This document shows positions 1-11,447 of a stretch of 64,000 nucleotides of DNA, piece after piece. The DNA is from Antedon mediterranea (taxonomy: Eukaryota > Echinodermata > Crinoidea > Comatulida > Antedonidae). The position numbers were made by a program, and so were the translations under genes. The notes under the pieces are model-generated. The model searched no databases. It was not told the origin of the DNA and saw only the letters and a list, made by a program, of their open reading frames with translations. Position 1 is the first letter of the stretch; every line of letters starts with the position of its first letter. The stretch covers positions 18,479,001 through 18,543,000 of the forward strand of contig NC_092673.1 in NCBI RefSeq assembly GCF_964355755.1, given 5' to 3'.

Positions 1-644
1 TTGGCTGCTGGTGTTGTATGTTTATACCAGAGAACTCCCTGTTTATACCATAATCAATCAATAAATAAGTATTGCGCGTATGCATGTAAATTGGTAAACA
101 AAGATACAATTGTAGCAATGTTAACTTACTGGAAATCTAATGATTTTTTTCACTGATTTAGAATAAACTAATGTTTTAAATGGTTATTTATGTTTATTCA
201 ATTTATTGATCGAAAATTAATAGCAAGAAGGAGTCTGAAAAAAGTAACTTTAAGATTAATTATAACATTTTAATAATTGTTAGTTAGAATTTTAATAATA
301 ATTTGTGTACATTTTTAGTTCTAGACCGAGCCGAAAGAAATGTTTGTTGAAGTTTTTAAAAGGTATTTAACTATTCTATATTTCAGAGTCTCAAAAATTG
401 TTTTTAAATTCAAGCATTGTTTTCAACCTTCTGTAGTTTCAATTTGTAAAAATTATTTTTGTATACCTTTTACCTATAAATATTTTTTTTTTGTCAATAT
501 AAAAAGTCAATAAAAACAAATATATTGATAGGTAGAAATTGTGTAATTTTAAGAAAAATTCTTAATATAATTGTAAGAACCTTGAAACCTCTCAAGAATA
601 TATTTAAAACAAGATAAGGATTTATGACAAATTTTCTCTTTTAG
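1..644. other. AT-rich non-coding stretch, probable intron
   Basis: I see no open frame, RNA gene or repeat unit here. The stretch ends in a pyrimidine-rich tract and an AG at 643-644 that serves as splice acceptor for the exon at 645. It is therefore read as the last part of an intron of a plus-strand gene entering from the left. Confidence 0.5.
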
Positions 645-886
645 ATTACCGGTGGATAGTTTTTGCATTTTGGTTAATTCTATTGGCAGCCTTTGTCATC
701 TTAATTATTATACATGATGGCTTAGCAGCAAGAATTGGCATTGGTATTGGATTGTTGGTAACTGTTGTTGGTGGCTGTATCTGGTGTGTACATAAGAAAG
801 TCACCAAGTCTTGTACTCAGTCAACAAACGCAGCAGCAGACGGACAGAGAGCACGCTATTCAGAAATTTCCCAACAAGAGCAATAG
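645..886 (+). CDS. Terminal coding exon of a small two-helix membrane protein
   Basis: The exon follows a good acceptor (TTTTAG at 639-644). Its first two bases complete a split codon, and it then reads about 79 codons to a TAG at 884-886. The translation begins YRWIVFAFW and contains two hydrophobic segments of about 20 residues, separated by a short HDGLAAR loop. The second segment ends in WCVHKK, and a polar, Gln/Ser/Ala-rich tail of about 35 residues follows. That layout fits a protein whose C-terminus carries a membrane hairpin, with the basic residues after helix two probably cytosolic. I do not recognise the family, and the upstream exons lie outside the window. A poly(A) signal about 390 bases downstream supports this being the last exon. 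Confidence 0.6.
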
Positions 887-1276
887 ATCACAAGGAAAGA
901 CACTGTAAACAGCCCTTGTATAAAGAATATCAAAGATAGATGTAAAATGAAAAATATGTGAAACAAAATGGGAGTTTTTTTCACGATGATGAATGACTAG
1001 AGGTTTAGAGGGTGTTACTGTAAATTAAAGATGGCCATCCAAGGGTCAATATCACAATCCACACTCCATTCAAAATTATTTTCCGCTCAAGGAATTCAGC
1101 CTTGCTTGTCAAATCAAACTGCAACATTGATTTAAGGATTTGTTTTTGTAAAATACAATCAACTTTTTAAAATCAGAACTCTCATTAGAATTTTACAAAT
1201 TTCAGTTTTTTTAACGTTCCGAATTCTATTATTGATTTTATGAAAAGATTAAAATTAAAATTAGACTTTTTAGTTT

Positions 1277-1282
1277 AATAAA
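1277..1282 (+). terminator. Polyadenylation signal AATAAA
   Basis: A canonical hexamer lies 391 bases after the stop codon of the two-helix exon. The stretch from 887 to about 1340 is otherwise unstructured and fits a 3' UTR. Confidence 0.45.
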
Positions 1283-1340
1283 GTGGGTAATGCAATGCCA
1301 GTATTATGTATGTAAATAATATTAGTTTTATTAAGCTTAA

Positions 1341-1958
1341 CATGCTGTAGTAGACAGTTGTAAACATATTGAAGCTGTAACTCAGTTGTCAATTGTGTAC
1401 TCAATGCTGTAGTAGACAGTTGTCATCATATTGAAGCTGTAACTCAGTTGTCAATTGTGTACTCAATGCTGTAGTAGACAGTTGTCAACATATTGAAGCT
1501 GTAACTCAGTTGTCAATTGTGTACTCAATGCTGTAGTAGACAGTTGTCAAAATTGAAGCTGTAACTCAGTTGTCAATTGTCTACTCAATGCTGTAGTAGA
1601 CAGTTGTCAACATATTGAAGCTGTAACTCAGTTGTCAATTGTCTACTCAATGCTGTAGTAGACAGTTGTCAACATATTGAAGCTGTAACTCAGTTGTCAA
1701 TTGTCTACTCAATGCTGTAGTAGACAGTTGTCAACATATTGAAGCTGTAACTCAGTTGTCAATTGTCTACTCAATGCTGTAGTAGACAGTTGTCAACATA
1801 TTGAAGCTGTAACTCAGTTGTCAATTGTGTACTCAATGCTGTAGTAGACAGTTGTCAACATATTAAAGCTGTAACTCAGTTGTCAATTGTCTACTCAATG
1901 CTGTAGTAGACAGTTGTCAACATATTGAAGCTGTAACTCAGTTGTCAATTGTCTACTC
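1341..1958. repeat. 62-bp tandem array, about 10 copies
   Basis: The unit starts CATGCTGTAGTAGACAG and recurs every 62 bases. Copies differ at single positions, and one copy is four bases short near 1545. Each unit has GTAGACAGTTG and, near its other end, CAATTGTCTAC, which are nearly reverse complements, so each monomer can fold back. It has no coding potential. Confidence 0.9.
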
Positions 1959-2156
1959 ATTTATTTGTCATTTCATATTGAAAAACAATTGCTCTTACTA
2001 TTTGAAAATGGACAGATAGACATGCTTACTATTTTTATATGATTACAGTTTAGATATCTGAAGTTACATAATTAGCATACACATTTTGATTGGATATAGG
2101 AACAAAAAGTGGGTTTTTCAAATATTGATACTGTATTTAGTTAGATGGACAATTAA

Positions 2157-2686
2157 ACCCCTTTCACACCAAAAGCAAAACTCCGGAGACACCCCGGAGA
2201 CACCCCGGAGTTGACGCCCCGCTGTTTGGTGTGAAAGGTAAAATCAAGCAACTCCGGAGTTTAAAACTGCGGGGTTGAACAGCTGAACATTCTCCGAAGA
2301 GCGAACTGCGGGGACACCCCGGTGTTTTGGTGTGAAAGGTACCAACATCAAACTCAGGAGTGTTTTGGGTCAAACGGTCATCCTCACACGATCACTCATT
2401 GCTTTAGTTTTATTTCAAAATACTTTAAATATTTGTACAAAATATATAGCGGGTCTAGAAAATGATATGTAGTATCAATAAAACATTATATTACTTCTGA
2501 GACTTTTGAAAGTAATTATTAAATTTAAAATATTATTAATTAAAATGATTCTAATGATCGTCGCTATGTAAACAAACAAACTAGAGGGCGACATTTACAA
2601 TTTTATTTTATGAACCCTGGTGTGGCTAGGTTGGTGTGAAAGGGGTGTCTCCGGAGACACTCCGGAGTTTTTGGTGTGAAAGGGGT
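2157..2686. mobile_element. About 530-bp non-autonomous TIR element with internal end-like repeats
   Basis: The left end reads ACCCCTTTCACACCAAAA followed by ACTCCGGAG, and the right end is its near-exact reverse complement. The core TTGGTGTGAAAGG recurs in inverted orientation inside the element near 2234, 2327 and 2634, and CCGGAG motifs are scattered between these sites. No protein is encoded. Target duplication is unclear (the left flank ends TTAA, the right begins ATAG), so the superfamily is unassigned. Confidence 0.65.
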
Positions 2687-2863
2687 ATAGGTTACTACCG
2701 TGAGTATTGACCAATCACAAACTGTGTTTCATCACATTAGAGATGCCCCTACAATCTTATTGTTTCAAAGTGTATATTGCAGCTATAAACATGTAAAATA
2801 ATATGTTGATAAATGAAGGAAATTAAAATTAATTAGGGGATGGGGTATGGGGGCAGCAAATAG

Positions 2864-3063
2864 ATGTTTGATAGTAATATAATGATACTGATGATAATAA
2901 TGTTGTTTGATAGTAATATAATGATACTGATGATAATAATGTTGTTTGATAGTAATATAATGATACTGATGATAATAATGTTGTTTGATAGTAATATAAT
3001 GATACTGATGATAATAATGTTGTTTGATGGTAATATAATGATACTGATGATAATAATGTTGTT
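2864..3063. repeat. 39-bp tandem array, 5 copies
   Basis: A unit beginning GTTTGATAGTAATATAATG is repeated five times with a single substitution in the last copy. The period is a multiple of three, so one frame stays open across the array. I regard that as incidental. Confidence 0.9.
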
Positions 3064-3197
3064 ATTTGTTTTGTATTAATAACTACAGTAGTTATGATTA
3101 ATGATGCTAAATTGTATTTTAAATCAAGAAATCATGTAATAATTAGACTCATAACAATCTAAATGTATTGTGACCAAGACAATAATATTTTCCACTC

Positions 3198-4025
3198 AAC
3201 AACACAATTTGTTGATAAATCTAAAAGCTGTAGGAATCACTGTATTTATAGTACAGGGATTTTAACAACACAATTTGTTGTGGATAAATCTAAAAGCTGT
3301 AGGAATCACTGTATTTATAGTACAGGGATTTTAACAACACAATTTGTTGTGGATAAATCTAAAAGCTGTTGGAATCCCTGTATTTATAGTACAGGGATTT
3401 TAACAACACAATTTGTTGTGGATAAATCTAAAAGCTGTTGGAACCCCTGTATTTATAGTACAGGGATTTTAACAACACAATTTGTTGTGGATAAATCTAA
3501 AAGCTGTAGGAATCCCTTTATTTATAGTACAGGGATTTTAACAACACAATTTGTTGTGGATAAATCTATAAGCTGTAGAAATCACTGTATTTATAGTACC
3601 GGGATTTTAACAACACAATTTGTTGTGGATAAATCCAAAAGCTGTGGGAATCACTGTATTTATAGTACAGGGATTTTAACAACACAATTTGTTGTGGATA
3701 AATCTAAAAGCTGTAGGAATCACTGTATTTATAGTACAGGGATTTTAACAACACAATTTGTTGTGGATAAATCCAAAAGCTTTAGGGATCACTGTATTTA
3801 TAGTACAGGGATTTTAACAACACAATTTGTTGTGGATAAATCCAAAAGCTGTAGGAATCACTGTATTTATAGTACAGGGATTTTAACAACACAATTAGTT
3901 GTGGATAAATCCAAAAGCTGTAGGAATCACTGTATTTATAGTACAGGGATTTTAACAACACAATTTGTTGTGGATAAATCTATAAGCTGTAGGAATCCCT
4001 GTATTTATAGTACAGAAATTTTTAC
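3198..4025. repeat. 69-bp tandem array, 12 copies
   Basis: Twelve units each contain ACAACACAATTTGTTGTGG and CCTGTATTTATAGTACAGG. The second motif is a hairpin with the stem CCTGTA/TACAGG. Because 69 is a multiple of three, a frame of about 300 codons stays open, but the predicted peptide is only the repeat read in translation. The array ends about 24 bases before the target duplication of the BEL/Pao element at 4054. Confidence 0.9.
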
Positions 4026-4053
4026 AAAAAATGACCAAATTGATAATGATAAC

Positions 4054-4090
4054 TGTAAGACACAAAAAAGAATACACTGCGTCCTCACTC
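4054..4090 (-). repeat. Remnant of 3' LTR of BEL/Pao element 1
   Basis: This 37-bp block matches the terminal bases of the 5' LTR (9049-9087) apart from two missing A residues in an A run. It starts abruptly inside the integrase C-terminal coding region, after the codons for DDRVRT. The polypurine tract and about 700 bp of LTR are therefore missing. Confidence 0.75.
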
Positions 4091-4433
4091 TATCATCAGT
4101 ACTTTGGTATGTTTCTGTTACCCTGCCTAATCTCCATTTACCTCTAACTGCATTACTATCTTGTATCAACACAACGTCACCAGTCTTCACATCACGTCTT
4201 ATGGTATGCCATTTCTGTCTTATAATCAATGAAGGAAAATAATCCCGCGTCCACTTCTTCCAAAACCCATTTACCAAGCATTGTATGAACTTCAGTCGAT
4301 CCTTAATGCTTACGTTATCACCTCCATGGTTCATCTGGTACCTTTCCAGTAGATCTGCCCAACAATAAATCATTTGGAGACAGATATGACCCATCCTGTG
4401 GATCTGTAGGATGCTTTCCAATCGGCCTCTCAT
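4090..4433 (-). pseudogene. BEL/Pao integrase C-terminal domain, truncated
   Basis: This frame carries GFWKKWTRDYFPSLIIRQKW and VVLIQDSNAVRGKWRLGRV, the typical C-terminal BEL integrase module. It overlaps the preceding frame by about 115 bases. The family normally continues about 25 residues past RV(V/I)-(E/T)-(V/T)Y, but here the homology stops at DDRVRT, where the LTR remnant begins. That fixes the deletion junction. Confidence 0.8.
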
Positions 4434-6474
4434 TTGTTAAATTCGCTACTTCAAACATAACAGTCTGAAGTTCACTGAAGGCAAGCACCTGTCCACCGAT
4501 TGCATGACTAAGCGCTTTCTTAATCCCTCTAATCAGACTCTCAGTCACTCCATTCTGCCAGGGAGCATCAGGTGTAGAAAACTTCCACGTTGTGCCATGG
4601 TTTACCCCAAAACTCTTCAACTGTTTGGCTGCTGCACTCAGCTGTGTCCCAGCATCGCTGTATATTTCTTTGGGGTATCCTCGAAGTGAAACGAACTTTC
4701 TGAACACTTGCAGGAACGCGTCTGTACTATAGTCAGTGGCTATGTCGATGTAGACTGCTCTCGTCACAAAACAATCAAAAACTACACCGTATGCCTTTCC
4801 TCGAGCTCGCTTGTTAACTTCACCTCTTGTTGTGAATGGCCCAAATAAATCAACCCCTATATACATCCATGGTGGTGATGGTTTCAGTCGAGTAATTGGT
4901 AACGGTCCCATTTTCTGAGCTGCAGTGTTTTTCTCAAACCGCCTACAAGTTACACAATGGTACTTAATGCTTTTGACCATTCTCTGTACGTCAATTATCC
5001 AGTATTTCGATCGAATCTTGGCAACGGTTGACTGCACTCCCAAATGCCCTTTACTATGGATTTCTTTAGCGTATAGTTTCGTAAAAGCGTTATCGTATGG
5101 CAACAAAGGTACTTCTTGCTTATTGTAGCTGAAATGTACGTTTCGACTTATTCTTTCTCCCACAACAATTACTCCATCTTCACGAATCTTAGGCCCCAAG
5201 CGAGCGTATGTCTTGTCAAATTTAGTTTTATCTTTGGATAATAGATTTATCATTATTTTCTGCGATTCCTTTATCCAGAAATGTTCCGCACCTTTAGTAT
5301 CCTTGACCTCGATCTCTTCTAATATACTCTTTAGTCTCCTTTTCTCATACACTTTGAGAACTCTGGCAGTCACCCTTAACAACTTCTGATACTTGCTCTG
5401 CCGTCTAATTATTCTATCAGCTAATGAGTCTTCTTCTTCGATGTTCACTGCCATGACTATCTTCACTCGTTCTGGAAGGGTCTTTATATTACAACTTTGT
5501 TCAATTGGCCAATTCTCAACTGGCTGTCGCAAAAACTCTGGTCCCCTTTGCCACTCACTATTTGGCCCAATCTGGGATGGATTCATTCCTCGTGTGATTG
5601 CGTCCGCTATATTAACCTCTCCTCTACACCACCACCAATCTTGAGGTTCCGTGTCTTGTTGTATCTCCCCGATTCTTGTGGCGGCAAATGTTTTGAACCC
5701 ATAGCTTTGTTTTTGTACCATGGCTCGTACAATCTCGCTGTCTACAATATAAAAAACTTGGTCAAACTTAATTCTCGTCTCATTTATGATATATTGTGCC
5801 AATCTCTTACTCATCACCGCTGCACTAAGCTCCAATCGCACCACGCTAATAATCTCTATTGGAGCAACCCTGCTTTTACTGGCAACGATTTGAGATGAAA
5901 ATTGTCCGTCCCACTGTTCGTAACGGACGTATGCCACTGCGCCTAACGCCTTCTCGGACGCATCAGAAAACATAATCAAACTTGGTAATATGCCCGGCTT
6001 TGCATCCAACGGTTTAACGCATCTCCTAAATTCGACGCTTGATGTTGTACTTAAATCTTCAAATAAATCTATCCACTCCGCTCTCTCACTCATGTTTATA
6101 GCTTCATCCCACTCTAATTTAGCTCCCCACAGCTTTCGAAGTAGAATCTTTGCCCTCACGGTGATTGGAGTTATCAACCCCAAAGGATCATACACAGAAT
6201 TGATTTTGCTTAGGCATATACGTTTGGTTAACACTTCTGGTATCTCCTTGAAGGTACGAACGTTGTCAGTGAACGCAAGAACGTCATCACCTGGTTTCCA
6301 ACTGATTCCTAACACCTTCTCTTCCTTTGGATTCCATGTTTCTTCAAGCTTTTCTCTTCCCGAGAATATCCAATGCTTTATGGCGAAATTTCCTGGCTGT
6401 ATTAATTTCTCTATTTCTTCCGCTCGTTGCCTTGCTTTCTTTGCGGATTCTTCACACTCCAGAATGTCATCCAC
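4318..6474 (-). pseudogene. BEL/Pao reverse transcriptase C-terminus, RNase H and integrase
   Basis: The frame opens at the second half of the YVDD box and continues through connection and RNase H regions (LIMFSDASEKALGAVAYV; later VDSEIV). The integrase zinc domain follows (HSKGHLG with CVTCRRF), then a DDE core with GVDLFGPF, YSDAGTQL and NGVTESLIRGIKKAL. It ends prematurely at 4318, where a second frameshift moves the last integrase part to another frame. In life this polypeptide would copy the element RNA and integrate the cDNA in the nucleus. No env-like gene follows. Confidence 0.85.
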
Positions 6475-9014
6475 ATAAACAAAACATTGTTTAAAACTGT
6501 CTCTGCGGCTTCAGGTGTTGACAGTTTCCCTGCTTCTGCCGTTTTCCTCAAAGCCACTGTTGCTATGGTGGCAGATGGACGGTCTCCAAAATTTACAGCA
6601 GTCACGCAATAGGTTTTTGGTAGGGTATTCTGGTTCAAATCTCTCCAGAGAAACCGATGACAGTGCTGGTCCAGCTGGGTGATAGCAACACTATGATACA
6701 TCTTTCTTATGTCACCTACCAGTGCATGAGGTCTTTCTCTGAATCTCAGTAGAACAGCTAACAAGTCATTAACAAGGTCGGGTCCTTTGGCCCAATAGTC
6801 GTTAAGAACATTTCCCTTGTAGGCCGCACTGCTATTAAAGACGATTCGCACTGGGGTGCTGGAACTATCAGGCTTTTTTACTGCATGGTGAGAAATATAA
6901 TGTATTGGTCCTTTGTATTCTTGCAATTCCGTTTCCTTTATTTCTCTCGCCACCCCTCGTTTCAACATATCTGCTATTTGCTCTTCGTATATCTTTTTCT
7001 TTGCTGAGTCTTTCATTAATCTTTTCTCTAGCGCTGCTAACTTCGCCACCGCCACTTTTTTGTTATCTGGTAGATTGTTTGGGTCTTTGATCCAAGGGTA
7101 CCTTGCGGTCCATTTACCTGCTTCATACAGTAAGTTGTCTTCTATCAACTTTAATTCACGTTCTTCTTTCAAAGTGTACTTCTGCGCTCCACTGGGGCAT
7201 TTGCCACATCGACACGAACCACATTTAGGCTGACAGTTAACCCCCATACTTTCTATCGTCAGAAAGTCGTCAAAGGACGTTGTCTTAACATAGTTCACTA
7301 GTATTCCTGCCCCTTCTTCCCATTCGATAGAAGGATGAGACCCTCCAATACACTGACCAAACTGGTTTTTCAGTAGAACTAGATGACCACATGCCTTGAT
7401 CTTCGTCGGATGGTAACCAGCATACTCGTATCCAATTAACAAGTCGACCTCTCCAGTTGGTCTCTTGACCTGCTCAGGATATACATTAAGTATTTTGGCG
7501 AGGTTTTCTAAGTTCTGATTACCAATTTTTGCCGTTATCTTCGGAATCCCATAGGCTTCTACTGCAACACAGTTTCCCATATTATCATTCAGTAATATTT
7601 TATATTTCATGCTGTCGATGCATTCGGTTTGCCCGCCTACTTTGTTCATGCTTATTTTCACTGGCCTTCCCTTTGCCTTTATGCGTTTGGCCGCATCATG
7701 TGTGATTAACGACGCCGTCGCACAACTATCCCAAAGAGTGTTGAGCTCGTTCTTGCCGCTCCTCACTTTCATCAATTGTAACAAACAAGGGTCAGATTTC
7801 ATCTGTAAGCTATTTTCAAGGGACGACACTGTCGAAATTGGTTCTGTGTTCTGAGTCTGCTGATGTAACAGCTTGTGATGAAGTCTCCTGCAACCATCCG
7901 TATCGCATTGCTTCTTCCCTTTACACTTAGCAATGATGTGGCCGGCTGTTAGGCAGCAGAAACATGCTCGGTTTTCTTTCAAGATGTTCAGCCTCTCATC
8001 CACAGATTTGTTCAAGAAGGTTCGACAATTCTTGGGTTCGTGTTGACTTTCTTTGTGTAGAAGGCACTTTGGTCTGCTAGATATTTCTACCATGTGCATC
8101 GATGCGGCTGCTTTGGTGGGTTGGTTTGTCCGTATTTCCCCCATTGCGTATTCTACACTTCTTCTTTCTCTTGTCAGAAATTTCAGTAGTTCTGGGAATC
8201 TATCAGTTTTATCTACACCGTTGGCTTCTTCATGCATATGTCGGACCCATCTTCCAAACACTGATGGTGGTAGTTTCTTTTCTATCTCTCCCACCACCTT
8301 GGAATTAGATATTTCTCTTTCTAGTCCTGCTCTTTTCAGGTCGTGATAACTTGCTTCCACTTTGTCGATATATGTCACTAGTTTGTTATCTTCGCCATCT
8401 TTAATTTCTCGCTTCTGTTCTAATTCACTTACAATTGTATCTACCAATTTCACTTTGTCGCCATATCTCTCGTCAAGCCTTTCCCACATTAAATCAATAT
8501 TATCTTCAACTGGTCCCAGAATTTTTAGCGGTGCTTGCCCTAGAGTTTGCCTCAAGGCAAACGACAATTGTTTAGGATGTGTCACAGGAATCACGAAAGT
8601 CTTGAAGTCCTCCTTAAATCTAGCGTATCTTCTAACGTTACCTTCAAATCTAGGCAAATCCATCTTTTTTAGTTGCAGTGTTGATCGCTTTTCCTTTGGA
8701 TCTCGTTCATCTTCCTGAACTTTCACTGGTGGGTTTACGTTAGCTTTATATTTGATAACACCACGACGGACGTCGTTGAATCTGTTCTGTACCTCTTCTA
8801 TCCATGCTGCTTGTTCAGCATCTTCTGGATCTTCTATTTTCATTTGAATCTCTACATGTAAGTCTTGGATTTTCTTCCAGATCTCAGTCATATCTACAAT
8901 CAGAATCTCTAGATATTCTACCGGACTGGATTCTTCCATTGCTTGCTGTATTGTCTTTATGACTCTGGTCATAGCACCTTTCTGCACACTACGTCTTCTT
9001 TTTATCTCATCCAT
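6411..9014 (-). pseudogene. BEL/Pao gag-protease-reverse transcriptase (N-terminal part)
   Basis: I place the start at the ATG at 9014, 35 bases inside the LTR, reading MDEIKRRRS. From N to C it shows a coiled N-terminal stretch and a DUF1759-like gag domain (LPRFEGNVRRYARFKEDF). Cys/His knuckles follow (CFCCLTAGHIIAKC and a following CDTDGC). The protease has the active-site region LWDSCATASLI, where the family usually has a D-S/T-G-like triplet. The reverse transcriptase N-terminal palm carries VGDIRKMYHSV with its first catalytic Asp. The frame is lost just before the YVDD box, which is read in the next frame at about 6470. The product would be a gag-pol polyprotein that acts in cytoplasmic particles. 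It overlaps the following pol frame by 64 bases. The break is old damage rather than programmed frameshifting, because BEL elements usually use one long frame. Confidence 0.85.
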
Positions 9015-9048
9015 TTCAATGGATTGTAGTAAAGATACGAATTTCGAA

Positions 9049-9792
9049 TGTAAGACACAAAAAAAAGAATACACTGCGTCCTCACTGTTGTTATACGACT
9101 CAATCTCAAACTTTAATGCAACGTAAAATATGGTACACACGAAACATTAATTTGTATGGTATTTGGTTCGAAATCTGTAAGATATAATAATAATTACTCG
9201 CAAATTAAGCAATTGCTATAGCGCCATCTATAATGGAAATCACTCAAGCGTGACGACCGATCTACGCTACAATCAGTACGATCGGACAAAATGAGTACGC
9301 TATAAATAACCAAACTATAGGAATACCGTCAGCGGTGGTTCTAAACAATGTAACTAACCACATAACATGTGAAATATAAACAATATGATTATCAAATTCT
9401 ATGTCAATAAATCCAGGTGATCTGTAAATATATCTATGTTAACATGTTATTTCTGTATACTAGCTATCATTATACAAGTTTGCGTACGTAACATTTACAC
9501 AAGATGGATGCCAAAGGCGAAAACTACATGCATCCTCATCAACACTTGTGCATAAACTAATTATTAAATATTATAACGTTGATTCTGATTATGATCTAAC
9601 AATGATTAACTATACTAATACTCACTCTTGAGCTCTCAATTAACAACCGAAAATTAAACTGTAGTTAACAATAATATGCCGTGTCTCAGAAAATCACACA
9701 CGTGCGTCTATTACTGCTTCTCGTTACCAACATTAACATAAAAAATCACAACATAAATATAGAGGGCGTACTTCAATATCCTAAACGATACA
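9049..9792 (-). repeat. 5' LTR of BEL/Pao element 1
   Basis: This 744-bp segment lies between the ATAAC duplication and the internal region. Its minus-strand end (TTACA) is followed by TTCGAAA, the same motif that follows the 5' LTR of the second BEL element at 32412, which supports the boundary. The minus strand has a TATA-like TTATTTATAG near 9300. The last 37 or so bases recur at 4054-4090. Confidence 0.75.
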
Positions 9793-9797
9793 ATAAC

Positions 9798-11002
9798 TAT
9801 TAATGATGTGCAATTGTCAGTCTGTGTTAACTGTCACCATTTTTAATTCATATTTTGCGATATCAATGTTGTCATTCTTCATGCTGCATTTTGGTTAAAG
9901 TGTGGCCTACTGTACTTAATAGGCCTAACAATAAATATAATAAGTCAATTCACATTAATATTTTGTTCTTTCTTTTCTAAGTTTGCAAAATTACAAAAAC
10001 AAAACATATCCGTGTTTGTTCTGTTTTGTTTTTGTAATTTTGAACATATTTACATTAATTATAAATAACTAACATGTGCAAATTATGCAAATTAGACCTG
10101 AGGTAAACGGAAGTACAGAACGATGTTTAAATATGATTTGAATAAATAAATGTTTTTGTACAGAACTGAATTATATTTTTTATATGAATGAATTTTCTAA
10201 TACCTATTTGTTAAAAATGAAATGTTTTATATTTTGATATTTTTCACTTTTAATTCAATTTTGTAAATTAAAACTCAATTAAGTATTTATGCTGCTGTGT
10301 TTTAATGTTTATATTCATATATTCTTAAATAAATACTAATGAATGAAAAGCTTTTTGTGTGGATTGTGTGTTTGTTTGGAAGGGGGAGATTTTAACATCG
10401 GCGAGATCATTATACTGTATCAAAATGTACGTGGTTTGCTATTCATCGTATATTATACAAAATATCCATTCCACCAATCCAGAGAGTAATAAAGTTCTTC
10501 GATATTATACATTACACAGCGATGTTAAGTCGTAGGCAAAAATGGTGATTGCGCCCTCTATAAAAAATAAAAGTTTATTCACCCAACAAACCACTCAACT
10601 CAACAACATGCATGGGATGCCGAAGAATGTCAAACACAAGAAGTAAGTTTTTGTTTCATTATTATCATTACTGTATCCTAGGCCTACAAACTTAGTACTA
10701 TATTATATCGGCCTAAATAGGCCTATAGGCCTAGCTAGGCTAATTCTAACTAGCTAGTGCAGGCCCTACCTCTAGCTATCAAAGGCTTTTAGCCCTTATA
10801 GCTAGGCCTATTCTATATACTATAGTGGGCCTAAGAAGGCTAGGCTAGGCCCCTAGTAGAATAAAGACAGGCCTGCTGAGGGAGTCTCCACAACTTGTCG
10901 TTAGAGAACAGACATCAACTGCATTGTGATTGGTCCTAAGACGAACATAAACACATGGATGGATGAGGATGTAGGGGGATTCTGGGTTTATAATTGCTTT
11001 TA
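9798..11002. other. Intergenic, AT-rich, with one strong hairpin
   Basis: I see no coding region. The part from 10660 to 10870 is rich in AGGCCTA words, which are common in this window. A short open unit or exon cannot be excluded, but nothing supports one. Confidence 0.4.
9986..10042. repeat. Perfect 21-bp inverted repeat with 15-base loop
   Basis: Bases 9986-10006 are the exact reverse complement of 10022-10042. The stem is A/T-rich (CAAAATTAC..AAACA) and the loop is TATCCGTGTTTGTTC. It could be a very small foldback repeat or a hairpin RNA. No flanking duplication is evident. Confidence 0.7.
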
Positions 11003-11447
11003 AATATCGTTTTTTAGGCGCTAGGCCTTCTTCTAGTTCCGTTTCGCACCTGTCGTTTATTTCGACTCAAAATTGGTTAAGTAACTTTATCGTGAGTACC
11101 ACACCTTAGAATTAGGCCTCAAAAATACTTTTACAAAGGAGATCACACAAAAAGTAAAAAATAAATCCTTTAAATTGATAAATTTACAGACGTGTTTCTC
11201 GCACATCAGTTTGTGAATTTCGCATACTCCATGTTCAATGTTGTTGTTTCTATGGAGCGCCAAAAGAGCAATCATAATAGAGGGCTAAAAACTCAGTAAA
11301 TTGCGTATATTTAATGCATTTATTGGTGAAAATTACGTTCAATTTTATCATATTTTGTCAATGTCAACGCAACAAAAATATTACTGTTGATACTGTACAT
11401 GGTTTTTGCAGGAACTTTTATTTTAGGAATGAAAATCGACAAATTCA

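Larger units (their letters stand above)
4054..9792 (-). mobile_element. BEL/Pao LTR retrotransposon 1, 3' LTR nearly lost
   Basis: Both ends are flanked by ATAAC (4049-4053 and 9793-9797), a five-base target duplication typical of LTR elements. On the minus strand the element starts TGTATCG, as many BEL LTRs start TGTA, and ends TTACA. The order is 5' LTR, gag with DUF1759-like domain and zinc knuckles, aspartic protease, reverse transcriptase, RNase H, and integrase, which is the BEL/Pao order. Only the last 37 or so bases of the 3' LTR remain, fused to the integrase C-terminus. At least two frameshifts interrupt pol, so the copy is inactive. Confidence 0.88.

Noticed and set aside
1341-1958. 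CRISPR-like regular repeat
   Set aside because: The 62-bp units are contiguous, with no unique spacers, and the window is plainly eukaryotic.
2864-3079. Open frame of repeated FDSNIMILMIIML
   Set aside because: A translation of the 39-bp tandem array, not a membrane protein.
3163-4242. Open frame of 359 codons across the 69-bp array
   Set aside because: The peptide is the 23-residue translation of the repeat unit. The frame stays open only because the period is a multiple of three. There is no start context and no family similarity.
5990-6478. Plus-strand open frame of 162 codons
   Set aside because: It is antisense to the BEL polymerase and RNase H and has no recognisable text.
4054-9792. 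Programmed ribosomal frameshift between the two long pol frames of BEL element 1
   Set aside because: The shift falls directly before the catalytic YVDD box, where no relative uses frameshifting, and a second shift occurs downstream. Mutation is the simpler cause.
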